This document shows, in pieces, positions 12,259 to 22,215 of a stretch of DNA of 64,000 nucleotides (position 1 is its first letter; every line of letters starts with the position of its first letter). The DNA lies in the NCBI GenBank assembly GCA_963575745.1, contig CAUYUJ010016704.1, positions 188,001 through 252,000 on the forward strand. Reading direction: 5' to 3'. The notes beneath the pieces were generated by a model. The model was not told where the DNA came from, ran no database searches, and saw only the letters and a program-made list of their open reading frames with translations. This stretch comes from Prorocentrum cordatum (Eukaryota > Sar > Dinophyceae > Prorocentrales > Prorocentraceae). Both the position numbers and the translations under genes were made by a program.

Positions 12259-12395
12259 TTATCCCTATCCCTAAGACCTAAGATTGGCACGCCGAAAGGC
12301 GATGACGATCTCAGGGATGCGCCCTGAAAACTGAGGGAATCCCCAAGACTGGCATCGTGACGAGGCGATGCCCAGCTTAGGGGTAGGGATATGTT
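12259..12395. repeat. small foldback element
   Basis: Outer arms 'tatccctatccctaag' (about 12262-12277) and 'cttaggggtagggata' (about 12377-12392) are inverted copies. Inside, 'gattggcacgccgaaaggcg' and 'gactggcatcgtgacgaggc' are related direct copies. The layout suggests a MITE remnant or a structured RNA. A second hairpin ('tgaacgatc' 12636-12644 against 'gatcgttca' 12664-12672) lies downstream. No coding region is supported in 12396-13020. Confidence 0.5.
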
Positions 12396-13125
12396 CCAGG
12401 CTGGTAAAGCACGGGGTGGATTCGCGTCGTGCCGACCGGCGGCGACCCCGCCGCCGGCGTTCAGCGTGGAGCGCCGTTGGCTTGGCATCGCTCGGACGTG
12501 TGCATTTTACTTCGGCGAGGACCATCGAGGAGCATCCTGGACCATCGAGCAAAAAAAACACGCACGAAACCCAAAAATGCACGGGAAATGGACGTCCGAG
12601 TGACGGCAAGTTGGCGACCCAGAAGCGGTCGATGCTGAACGATCCCACGTGTCGGAAGCGGCCGATCGTTCAGGGTTGAACGATCCCCGCGGTATCAGGA
12701 ACCAACGTCGGGATCGGCACGACACGAGCTTGCCGCAGCACGGCGGGGCCAGCAGCATCCCACCGCGCCACAGAGCAAGAGGAGGCGTACGCCTCCTTGT
12801 ATCCTGGTGTCCGGCACCGGGTGCTGTCCAGCCACGCCACTCTTGTGTTGGCAGAAGAGCCCCCCCACACACTGCTTCGGCGGTTCGAAAAGAGGGTACG
12901 GAGGAATGGGGTCCTAAGGACCAAGTGCCTCAAACAATATCAATCTACCCGTGGATCCCTTCCCATCATAGGACCCCATCCCTCAAGTCCCCATCTTTAA
13001 ACCGCCAATTGTTTTTCTGCTAGAGCTCCAGGCCGTCCACAGGATGGGGAAGCCTCCTGGCACGGTGGGCGGATGCCCCCCCACCAGCTCCTGGCACGCG
13101 TGCTCGCCCTGCCTCCGGCGCCTGC

Positions 13126-13290
13126 CGCGAGGTCTCCGTCCTGAAGATCGACCTGGACAGCAGCCTGGATTTCGCGAAGAAGATGAACGTCCGCGTGCTG
13201 CCCACGGTGCTGTTCTTCAACGGCTCCCCGACGGAGCCCGTCCACGTGTTCAAGGCGGGCGCGGGGCACAGCCGGCTTGTCGCCCGAGCG
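13126..13290 (+). CDS. thioredoxin-like C-terminal exon
   Basis: The frame starting about 13126 reads 'CREVSVLKIDLDSSLDFAKK' then 'MNVRVLPTVLFFNGSP' and 'VHVFKAGAG'. This is the second half of a thioredoxin fold: the KxD strand, the cis-proline loop (here L-P-T, Pro at about 13201) and the glycine near the end. It lacks the CxxC, which is present at 5.1 kb in the matching exon. An acceptor 'tgctag' at 13018-13023 or a later AG could open this exon. The end is uncertain because the frame runs into a GAG microsatellite at 13389. It may be a real two-exon gene with an 8-kb transposon-rich intron, or unlinked fragments. Confidence 0.55.
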
Positions 13291-13388
13291 CGGGGGGCGA
13301 AGAGGCTCGCTGTAGAGCGCACGGCCCCAGCTCGCGCACGGGTCGTTTGTAGCTCTGGCGCGCCTTCGGCTCCGCTCGCTCGCGGCGT

Positions 13389-13505
13389 GCAGGAGGAGCA
13401 GGAGGAGCAGGAGGAGGAGGAGGAGGAGGAGGAGGAGCAGGAGGAGCAGGAGGAGGAGGAGGAGCAGGAGGAGGAGCAGGAGCAGGAGGAGGGAGGAGGA
13501 GGAGG
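13389..13505. repeat. (GAG)n microsatellite
   Basis: About 115 bp of GAG/CAG triplets just after the thioredoxin-like exon; it encodes Glu/Gln runs in one frame. Confidence 0.9.
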
Positions 13506-13620
13506 ACGAGGAGGAGGAGAAGGAGGAACAGGGGATGGAGACACGGGAAAACACCCTCCGAGAGTCGAGGTACTCCACAATCCCCCGCTCTCGAGGGAGA
13601 GGAGGAGGAGGGAGAGGGGG

Positions 13621-13658
13621 TCCGTAGCCATGGGGGTCGGTAGCCATCTTGGCCAAAG
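13621..13658 (+). other. two tandem spliced-leader-like relics
   Basis: 13621-13631 'tccgtagccat' matches the first 11 bases of the dinoflagellate spliced leader as I know it. 13637-13658 ('tcggtagccatcttggcc' then 'aaag') matches the 22-base leader at 18 positions. Tandem, decayed leaders are known marks of retroposed trans-spliced mRNAs. Only repeat sequence follows downstream, so what was retroposed is unclear. Confidence 0.5.
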
Positions 13659-13659
13659 T

Positions 13660-16600
13660 GTGCGACGCCCTTCGCTGTGTGCGGCGCCCTGCGCTTGTTT
13701 CGGCGCCCTGCGCTTGTTTCGGCAGCCTCTGCTTGTTCGGCGGCCTTCGCTTGGTTCGGCGCCCTTCGTGTTTGTCGGCGCCCTTCGCTTTGTTCGGCGC
13801 CCTTCGTGGTTTTTGTTTTCCGGCGCCCTTGGCATTATTCGGCGCCCTTTGATGTTTGTTGGCGGCTGTTGTTTTTGTCGTTGCCCTTCGTTGTTGTTTT
13901 TTTCTGCGGCCTTCGCATGTGTTCGGCATCCTTTGATTGTTTCGGCGCCCTTCGCTGTTTTCGGCGCCCTTCGCGTTTTTTGGCGGCCTTCGCTTTTTTC
14001 GGCGCCCTTCGTTTTTTTGTTCTACGCCCTTCGCTTGTTTCGGCAGCCTTCGTTTTTTTGTCGGCGCCCTTATTTTCTGTTCGGCGCCCTTCGCTTTTAT
14101 CGGCTCCCTTCGCTGTTTGTTCGGCGCCCTTCGCTTTGTTCGGCACCCTTCGCTGTTGTCAGCGACCTTCGTCTTTCGTTTTTTCGGCAGCCCTCTTTTT
14201 TCAGCGGCTTTCGCGTTTTTGTCGGCGCCCTTTGTTTTCGTCGGCGTGCTCGATGTTCTTCGGCGCCGTTCGCTTTTTTCGGAGTCCTTCGCTTGTTTTC
14301 GACGCCCTTCGTTGTTGTTCGGTGCCCTTCGTTTTTTCGGCGCCCTTCGCTTTGTGGGCGCCTTCGCTTTTTCCGGCTGCCTGTGTGCTTTTTGTTCGGC
14401 GCCTTTCGTTTTTTTTTCTGCGGCCTTCGCGTTTGTTCGGCGGCCTTCTTTTTTTGGACGGCATTCGTTTTATTCGGTGTTCTTCGTTTTGTTCGTCGGC
14501 CTTCGCTGTTTTTGGCGCCCTTAATTTTTTGTTCGGCGGCGTTTGCTTATTGTTCCACGCCCTTTGCTGTTGTTTCGCGTCTGTCGCGTTTCCCGGCGCC
14601 CTTTGTTGCTTGTCGGCGATCTTCGTTTTTTCTGCGACTTTCGTTTTTGTCGGCGCTTTTCGCTTCTGTTGGCGCCCGTCGCTTTCTGCGGCGGCTTTCG
14701 CTTTTTTCGGCGCCCTTCGCGCTTGTCGGTGCCTTTCGTTTTTTGCGGCGGCCTTCGATTTTTCGGCGCCCTTCGCGTTTGTCGACGCCCTTCGTGTTTT
14801 TTTGTCGGCTGCCCTCTCTATGTTCGGCGCCCTTCGCATTATCGGCACCTTCGCTTTTTATCGGCACCCTTGGCCTTTTTCGGCTGCCTTTGCTTTGTTC
14901 GTCGCCCTTCGTCTTTTTCGGCAGCCTTCGTTGTTTGTTTCTACGCCCTTCGTTTTTTTTTCTGGCGGCCTTCGCTTTCTTCGGCGGCCTTCGCTTTTTT
15001 CGGCGCCCTTCGCTTTTGTCGGCTGCCTTAATTTTTGTTCGGCGCCCTTCGCTTTGTTCGGCGCCCTTCGCTTTTCCCGACGACCTTCGCATTTCTCGGC
15101 GCCCTTCGTTTTTTGTGCGTTGCGCCTTTCGCTTTTTGTTTTTCGCCCTTCGTTTAGTTTCGACGCCCTTCGCGTTTGTTGGCTGCCTTCGTTTGTGTTG
15201 TCGACGCCCTTCGTTTTGTGTTGTTCTGCGCCTTTCGCTTTTATCGGCGCCCTCCGCGTTTTTTCCTGCGCCCTTCGCTTTGTTCGGCGCACTATGGTTT
15301 TTGAGCGCGCTTCGCTTGTGTTTGCGACCTTCCCTTTTCTCGGCGGCCGTCGCTTTTTTTCGGCAGCCCTTCGCTGTGTTGGCGCCCTTCGCTTTTTTCA
15401 ACGCCCTTCGCTGTTTTCGGCGCCCTTCGCTTTCCTCGGCGCTCTTTGCTTTTTTCGGCTGCCTTCGCTTTGTTCGGCTGCCTTCGTTTGTTTAGGCGAA
15501 TTTCGCTTTCTTCGGCTACCCTCGCTTTTTTTTCGGCGACCGTCGCTTGTTCGGCGCTTTGCTTCTTTCGGCGCCCTTCGCTTATTTCTGGTTGCGTTTG
15601 CTTTCTTGTCGGCGTCCTTCGTTTTCTTTGCAACGCCCTTCGCTTTCTTCGGCGCCCTTCGCTTTGCTCGACGCCCTTCGCGTTTTGTCGACGCCCTTCG
15701 CTTTTTTCGGCGCCCTTCGCTTGTATCGGCGTGCTTCGTTTTTTTTTCTGGCACCTGTTCTTTTTGGTCAACGGGTTTCGCTTTTTTTCGGCTCGCTGTT
15801 GTTCTGCGCCCTTCGGTTTTTTTCTTCGCCCTTCGTTTTTTCCTGCGCCCTTCGCTTTCTTCGGCGCCCCTCACTTTTTTTCCGGCGGCTTTCGCGTTTT
15901 TGGGCGCTTTTCGTTGTTTTCGGCGCCCTCTGTTTTTTTCGGCGCCTTTCGCTTTTTTGTTCTGGTGTCCTGCGCTTTTTTCGGCGCCCCTCGCTTTTTT
16001 TTCCGGCGGCATTGCGTTTTTGGGCGCCTTTCGCTTTTTGTCGGCGCCCTTCGTTTTGTTGCGGTGCCCTCCGCTTTGTTCGGCGCCCCTCGATTTTGTC
16101 GGCACCCTTTGTTTTTGTTCAGCGCCTTTCGTTTTTTTTCTGCGCCCTTCGCTTTTTATCGGAGCCCTTCGCTTTTTGTCTTGGCGCCTTTCGCTTTTTG
16201 TTTCGACGCCCTTCGCTTTGTGTTCGACACCATTCGCTTTGTTTCGGCTGCCTTCGTTCTTTTGTCGGCGCCCTTCGTTTTTTGTTCGGCGCCATTCGCT
16301 TGTATCGGCGCCCTTCGCTTTTTTGGGCGCCCTTCGCTTTTTTCGGTGGCCTTTGTTTTTGTTCGGCGCCCGTCGTTTGTTTTTGCGCCCCTCGCTTTTT
16401 GTTCGGCGGCCTTCGCTTTTTGTTCGGCGCCCTTCGCTTTTTTTCGGCGCCCTTCGCTTTTGTTCGGCGGCCTTCGCTTTTTGTTCGGCGGCCTTCGTTG
16501 TTCTTTCCGCGCCCTTCGTTTCTTTTGGGGCGGCGCCCTTCGCTTTTTTTGCGCCCTTCGTTTTTGCTTGTTGCGCCCTTCGTTGTTTGTTTTGCACACC

Positions 16601-16790
16601 CTTCGCATTAATCTTCGTTGGCCTTCGTTTTTGTCGCTTTGTTTGCCCCTTCCATTTTTTTCGCTGGCATTCGTTGGCCTTTGTTTGGCCTTCATTGGTC
16701 TTCGTTGGCCTTCGTTTTGCCCTTTGCTTCTGCCCCTTTCACATTTGTCATTGACCCTCGCTTTTTTGCTTGGCGGCCTTCGCTTCTTGT
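13660..16790. repeat. 3-kb degenerate 18-20 bp minisatellite
   Basis: More than 150 imperfect units of 'cggcgcccttcgctttttt' type. Variation is concentrated in the T run and in the cggc/cggt start. Stops are rare, so frames of up to 1025 residues are open on the + strand (Phe/Arg/Pro-rich), and several on the - strand read 'RRAPKKAKGAEKSEGRR'. These are treated as by-products of the repeat. Confidence 0.9.
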
Positions 16791-16900
16791 CGGCGCGAGG
16801 CCGTGGCCGTGTGCGCCCTCGCCGCCACCGGCTCGCCTCCCCCGGTGCCAGATGCCGTCTTCCTTCAGAGCCACGCCGCCGTCGCGGAGGCCTCCCAACC

Positions 16901-17062
16901 TCAGGAGGGAAAAAACACACAGACACAATCAAGCGTCGATCCCCCCGGAAAATGTGGAAAACTGTGGGAAGTGGGGGGAGGACAGAAACCCAGAAGATAT
17001 GGGGAAATATGGGGAATCCGTTTATTTGTGTGTACTTCTTTGCGTGTCCCAGGGCCCCTTCA
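16901..17062. mobile_element. 162-bp insertion, 5-bp target duplication CAACC
   Basis: Starts 'tcaggagggaaaaaacacac' and ends 'cccagggccccttca'. It is flanked by direct CAACC copies at 16896-16900 and 17063-17067. It contains two 'ggaaaatrtgg' motifs and 'tttatttgtgtgta', shared with copies at 17573, 41367 and about 52508. The imperfect T(C/G)A-AGG...ACACA termini and 5-bp duplication suggest a non-autonomous DNA element; a tiny solo LTR is the alternative. Confidence 0.8.
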
Positions 17063-17572
17063 CAACCGTCCTTCGCCAATTCAGCCAGGGCCTCCTGCTG
17101 CCGGGCTGGCGAGAGGTGCGTCTCAGCGCACTCCAAGATCGGAAACTCATCGAAAGGCTCCGAGGTGAACCTGCTCGCCTGCGGGCCCCACTTCCCCACG
17201 CTCGAGAATCGGGGGAGCGTAAGACCCGGGTTTGCCAGGACTCGGGTTCGCCATCGTTTTTTGACGACCGCGCTTCGGATTTTGACGAGGAGGAGTTTCG
17301 TGGGACGTCTGCCGCGGGAGGCCTCGTCAAAATGCAGGCTCGGCCTCGTCATTTTTTTGACGACATCGTCGGGGATTTCCGAGTCCCCTGTACCCAGGTC
17401 TTACGTCCCCCTGAGAGAAGCACACCGTGGGCCCCTTCCTCCTCCACCCTCGCGGGACGCCTCTCGGCCCACCGGCGGCCGCCGAGGCAAAGGGCGGAGG
17501 TCTCGCCTCCGCACCCTGTCTTACCCCCGCCGCCCGCCGCGACCAGCAGCGCCGCCAGCAGGAGGAGGAGGA
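17063..17572. other. no gene seen; imperfect repeats
   Basis: Between two copies of the same insertion. It contains repeated 'gacccgggtttgccagga' and 'tttttgacgac' type words at 17220-17370 but no recognisable protein. Confidence 0.35.
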
Positions 17573-17732
17573 TCAGGAGGAAAAAAAAAACACAGACACA
17601 ATTAATCCTCGATTCCCAGAAAATATGGAAAAATATGGGAAGTGGGGGCGAAGACAAAAAACCCTAAAATATGGGAAAATATGGGGGATATTTTTATTTG
17701 TGTGTATTTATTTGTGTCCTGGGGCCCCTTCA
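17573..17732. mobile_element. 160-bp insertion, 5-bp target duplication GAGGA
   Basis: Same family as 16901-17062 ('tcaggagg...ggggccccttca'), flanked by GAGGA at 17568-17572 and 17733-17737. It sits immediately downstream of the minus-strand poly-Q pseudogene. Confidence 0.8.
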
Positions 17733-18165
17733 GAGGAGCATCTTCAGCAGCGGCCGCAGGCGCTTGCGCACCACCTGCCCTCTGCTCCGCAGCCTTGGCA
17801 TATTCGTCGCGGGCCTGGGCCTTTGATCTCCTCGGTGGGTGCCCCGCGCTCTGCGGCCTCCTCGGGGGGGCAGCTCCGCGGGCTCCTCCTCGGCAGCCTC
17901 CTCGGGCGCTTCCGCAACACCTTCGGCACCAGGGGGGGCCCTGCCCCAGCAGCCGGACTCCCGCGCGCACCGCCGTCGTCGGCACGCCGCTTCTCGGCGC
18001 AGCGCTCTTGCCCCATCTCGACATCCTCCAGCATGGCCTCGAGTTTGGTCTCCTTCTCGCGCTGGAGCTCCAGCACCCGGGCCTGCTCTGCAGCGATGGC
18101 CTGCTCCTGGGCAGCGCGCCGCTGCCCGCGGGCCTGCGCCGCCTGCTCGAGCTGCTGGAAAGCCG

Positions 18166-18237
<72 letters not shown>

Positions 18238-18385
18238 CCCGCGTCGCCCTCTCGGCACGGTGGCCCTTGAGCGTCTGGCGGTGGCCTGCATCGCAATCGT
18301 CGAGGTTGCCCAAAAGGGCGGGATCGAGCTTGCACTCCACCGGTTTGGGCGGCGGCGTGGGCGCCTTTGCCGCCGGCGCCAAGGA

Positions 18386-18708
18386 TCGGGGGCGGAAAAC
18401 AGGGGGGTGATGGCTAGGGGGGGGGGATCTCATGGCGTGGGCCATGATATTTCCCCAGACTTCATGGCGCCCCTTCTCATTTCATTACGTCCCTGGCCCC
18501 CGCTGGGCCGCACACATGCCGGCGGTCATGATTTGCACCCCCCCCTCTTGGACACCCCCTCTTCCTCCTCCTCCTCCTCCTCCTCCTCCCTCCTCCTCCT
18601 CCTCCTCCTCCTCTCCTCCTCCTCCTCCTCCTCCTCCTCCTCCTCCTCCTCCTCCTCCCCCCTCCTCCTCCGCCTCCTCTTCCTTCTCCCCCTCTTGACC
18701 GCTCCCGA
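18386..18708. mobile_element. TCGGG-type MITE with internal CTC expansion
   Basis: Begins 'tcgggggcggaaaacagggg', ends 'ctcttgaccgctcccga', and is flanked by AAGGA at 18381-18385 and 18709-18713. Sister copies at 40462, 43122 and 59289 are 190-200 bp. This one is 323 bp because the 'cccctctt' stretch beside the right end has grown into about 130 bp of (CTC)n. It carries no gene. Confidence 0.85.
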
Positions 18709-18852
18709 AAGGACTCGGCCGCCGCCGCCGCAGCCTTCTTCTCCTCGAGGCGAGCGCCGGCCGGCGCCAGCACCCGCTCGTCCACCGTCGCGCAGCCACG
18801 CGGTCGAGCTTCTCGCGACCGGCCTCCGCGTCGCGGCACCCCTGGTTTCGGT

Positions 18853-19053
18853 GCTCGTTTCGGGGACCTTCCTGGAGCCCACCTAACGGATCTGTTCGAC
18901 CCCAGTTCGACTCAAGTTCGACTCAAGTTCGACTCAGGTTCGACTCAGGTTCGACTCAGGTTCGACTCAGGGTCGACCCAAGTCGACTGACGATCGACGT
19001 AGCTTCGACGCACGAGTGGAGCGAGTGGCTCCAGGAAGGTCCCCAGAACGAGC
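18853..19053. repeat. 11-bp minisatellite inside a 27-bp inverted repeat
   Basis: Arms 18853-18879 ('gctcgtttcggggaccttcc...') and 19027-19053 are reverse complements with two mismatches. Between them, about 18895-18975, lie seven or so copies of 'caggttcgact'. The whole could fold as a stem with the minisatellite in the loop. Confidence 0.75.
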
Positions 19054-19157
19054 ATCCAACCTGGTTGAGGCTCTTCCTCCACCTTGGCCAGCGCGGTGGC
19101 GGCTCGCTGCAGGCGCTCCGCGGGCGAGATGGGCTCGACGAGCGGTGTGGCGGGCTA

Positions 19158-19335
19158 CAGTCGGGCCGCTGAAGAAGGAACCCTTTTCGTTGGGGAGGGG
19201 CTCCGCGTTCCTTCAGTGTTTTTCACAGCTTGCCTCAGGTTTTCCTCAGGTTTTCGATGGGAAATCGAAGGTTAACTTATGGAAAAAAGAGGCCTCGTTC
19301 CTTATTTAGGGTTCCTTAGGTCAACGCCCCGACTG
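19158..19335. mobile_element. TA-type MITE inside a pseudogene
   Basis: A 178-bp element from 'cagtcgggccgctgaagaag' to 'cgccccgactg', inverted termini matching the copy at 6528-6694. The left flank is TA; the right is degenerate (tg). Similar coding segments ('PAERLQRA') lie on both sides, so the host sequence was duplicated before or during insertion. Confidence 0.7.
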
Positions 19336-20227
19336 TGCGCCTGGTTGAGGCTCTTCTCCATCTTGGCTTACGCGTTGACGGCTCGCTGCAGGCGCTCCGC
19401 AGGCGGGATGGGCTTGACGACCCGTGTGGCGGGCGAGGTTTGAAGAACGACTCGAAGGCGAAGGTGGTGGTGGAGCCGGACTTGGGCGGCCACGCCGTTT
19501 CGCCGCCGCCACCGTCGGAGCCCACCTTCGGCCACTGCCGCTCGTCCCAGACGCGCCGCGGCGGTACCTCCCCCTCCGACCATGCGAGGAGCTCCCTGCC
19601 GCACGTCCCGCAGAAGCCATCCTGCTTTCGCAGCTCCCAGTCGTGGACCCAGTTCTTGCACCTGCCGCACACCGTGTGCTTGCCACGCAGACGGCCCTCG
19701 CCGTCCATCCTGACACACTGTTCACTAACTCAAAGCAGACGCCCAATCCCAAAAACGCGGGGGCCAAGACAAAACGCAGACACCTCGAGACTTCGGGGAG
19801 GGAGATTTTGGGGTAGGGTTTTACCAGGGTGACGACGGCGAACGCAAGACATACCCCGAAATCTTTGGCCGATCTTCGAATCCTCGGCGAACCCGCGATT
19901 TTGGGATTGGGGATGTGTTTTTTCGTGGTCAACTGTGGTCAAGCGTTCGCTGGGGCCCCACGCTCGACAGGAGCTCACAAGAGGCGTCCGCACGCGCTGG
20001 CGCACGGATCCAGACCCGGGCGAACGAGCGTCGAAAGCTTTGGAGAGGCAGGCCGCGGACGGGCGGTGACCGGTATCCCCCTTCTGCTTGGAGGCCTGCA
20101 GCCTCCCGGACGAGCTTTTAGAGTCCAAATGGCTACGGAGGGGAGGGGGAGGAGGAGAAGGAGAAGGAGGAAGAGGAGCAGGAGGAGGAGGAGCAACAGG
20201 AGGAGCAGCAGTAGGGGAAGGGGGGAA

Positions 20228-20443
20228 GTCCAGGCCTCCCGAACGGGATCCGAGCAGGTGGGATTGGAGACTCGCGCCGCATCGCCGATGCACCGGCGAC
20301 GCGGCTCGATGTGGGGCCCGATCTGTGCCACGCCGATGCATCGCCGATGATCGCCGACGCCGTCGATGCATCGGCGGTGTCTCGGTCCTGCGTTGCGGTC
20401 CCCCGGGCCCATCTGCTCGGACCCAGTTTGGGAGGCCTCCAGC
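20228..20443. mobile_element. foldback/MITE with ~33-bp inverted ends
   Basis: The left end 'ggcctcccgaacgggatccg' and the right end 'cggacccagtttgggaggcc' are inverted copies, followed inward by 'agcaggtggg' and 'cccatctgct'. The interior is rich in 'gatgcatcggcg' palindromes. No target duplication is evident. Confidence 0.65.
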
Positions 20444-20689
20444 AAGGGGGGGGGGGCACGGGGAAGCGCGTATTGGCCAGAGAGGCCGCAGGAGCCCGCC
20501 CCTCGCGCGCGCGGCAGGGCGTGGTGCAGCCGGGCGTGCTCAGCGACGCCATCGAGGAGAAGTTGCTGACACCCCAGCAGGCCCTGCCCCGGCGGGGCGC
20601 CACGGACAGGACCACCCAGAGTAGTGCGGCGAAGGGCCCAACCCCAGGCGGCGGATCGCAGCACGGGGAGGCGCAGTCTTTGAGTACGC

Positions 20690-21510
20690 CGCGCCGCAGG
20701 AGGGGCACCATGTGGGGCACGATCCGTGTGAGGGGCCCGTCGACCTGAGCCGAGGACACCGTGCGATCACCCCCACTGGGGGCGTGGGTGGAGCTTCTCG
20801 ATGGGCATGATGGGGGGCACGATGCGTGTGAGTGCTGTGGCACATTTCGGTGAGGACGCCATGCTTGGGCACCCATCATGCGGCCGTGGTTGGTGCCTGG
20901 GCACGACTGGGGTGGGGGCATTCAGGCGGGGGGCGTCTCGATCCGAGTACGTATGGGGTGGTTCGAAGTAGGCGAGGTGCCACCACAAGAGACGAGGCGA
21001 GGCCACAGGAGCCCCCCGTTGGGGCCGTGGGGCTCTCGATGAGACCCGATCCGCGAGGACGGGTGGACCGCATACTCGCATGATCCGCGCGAGGCATATG
21101 CCGACATGCGCCTGGGCACCGCGAATTCGCACCTCCGCTGGCGCAGGAGGTGGAGTTCCCCACGTGGCACGATCCATGTTGGGGGTGTGCCAGAATGTGC
21201 GGGGGGATCTCCATGTGGAGCCCGATCTATGCGAGGGGGGTGCCGACATGGGCCGGGCGACGCCGCGGGAACGTCCCCACTGCGCCCGTAGGTTTAGCTC
21301 CTATGGGGTACGCTGATCCGCGCGAGGGGCGTGTCAAATGTGCGGGGCGACACCATGGGAACGCCCTGCCTGGCGCCGTAGGTGGAGCTCCCCATGGGGA
21401 CCGATCCACATCATGGGCGTGCCGAAACGAGATGGGCGAACCCATGATGGCCATACGTGTGCCGTAGGTGGAGCTCCTTACGGGGCACGAACCGTGTGAT
21501 GGGAAGGTCG
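20690..21510 (+). repeat. degenerate ~100-bp tandem repeat
   Basis: Recurring words 'ggtggagctcc', 'atggggcacgatccgtgtga' and 'gggcgtgccga' spaced roughly 90-120 bp apart. Open frames on both strands are by-products. Confidence 0.6.
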
Positions 21511-21561
21511 AAACGGACACACGGGCAGCACGAGGGGCAATAGCAGGAGTGGTTGACAGCT

Positions 21562-21562
<1 letters not shown>

Positions 21563-21607
<45 letters not shown>

Positions 21608-21608
21608 T
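21563..21608. repeat. (CAG)n microsatellite
   Basis: About 15 uninterrupted CAG triplets. The surrounding CAG-rich sequence to 21760 contains more dispersed triplets but no recognisable gene. Confidence 0.9.
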
Positions 21609-22030
21609 GGTAGCTGGCAGCGCAGCAATCGCGAGAGCAGCCGCTGCAAGAAGCTGCAATAGGCTACTGCAGCCGCTGCTATGGGCAGCGGCAGCCAACA
21701 GCAGCAGTGGCCCAGCAGCGGCATGCCAGGAGGCAGCGGCAGCGGCAGCGGCAGAAAGAGGACGAGCGAGCGGGAGGCGGAGGAGGAAGGAGGCGCGCGG
21801 CGCAGCGGAGATACAGCGAAGACCCAGTGTACACGGGAATGGCTGGGAATAGCTTCGAGCGCCGGACCTTCAGCATGCGGGCGCCGACCGAAACCTCGCT
21901 CGACGTTCATCATGCTTGGGGGGTGCCGTGGCCGACGCGGCGGGGGAAACGCGCTGGGCCACGTGGCGGGCCCCAAAGCCTCGCGTCCTCCGCCGTCGCC
22001 GCTGCGAGAAAAGAGGCCGACGTCGAAAAC

Positions 22031-22215
22031 CTACTCCAGATTTCGTAATAAAGGGAGGGGGGTCTCATTTCGGGGGGGGGTCTCTTCCAGGCTATCTTGG
22101 AGGGCCTGGGGGGGTCTGGGGACGATATTTTGGAGGGTTCTCCCACGGGGGAGGTCTGAAATGGCTTGTCTTGGAGGGTCCAGACCCCCTCCCTTTCATT
22201 ACGACATCTGGAGTA
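22031..22215. mobile_element. CTACTCCAG-type MITE
   Basis: Begins 'ctactccagatttcgtaata' and ends 'attacgacatctggagta', inverted termini of about 30 bp including an inner 'aagggagggg'/'cccctccctt'. A sister copy lies at 54597-54784. The interior is 'cttggagggcctgggg' type sequence. No target duplication is visible at either copy. Confidence 0.85.

Larger units (their letters stand above)
17744..19708 (-). pseudogene. zinc-ribbon / coiled-coil / poly-Q protein, interrupted
   Basis: Read on the minus strand. The N-terminus starts at ATG 19708 with two CxxC pairs ('VCGRCKNWVHDWELRKQDGF' then 'CGTCGREL'), a zinc ribbon. Near 19437 a one-base shift leads into 'RVVKPIPPAERLQRAVNA'. A second related segment, 'VEPISPAERLQRAATALAKV', lies at 19141-19055 beyond a TA-type MITE. 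A helical part 'VDERVLAPAGARLEEKK' (about 18800-18740) is cut by a second MITE (18386-18708). Then come 'PVECKLDPALLGNLDDC', a run of 23 Gln (CTG on the + strand, 18168-18235) and a long Gln/Glu/Arg coiled coil to a stop at 17744. The layout resembles nucleic-acid-binding ORF1-type proteins, but the family is not identified. Confidence 0.55.

Noticed and set aside
13183-17605. Very long + strand frames (770, 1025, 719 residues) and minus frames up to 399 residues
   Set aside because: They run through the 18-20 bp minisatellite, are open in several frames at once, and have no domain. They reflect a unit without stop triplets.
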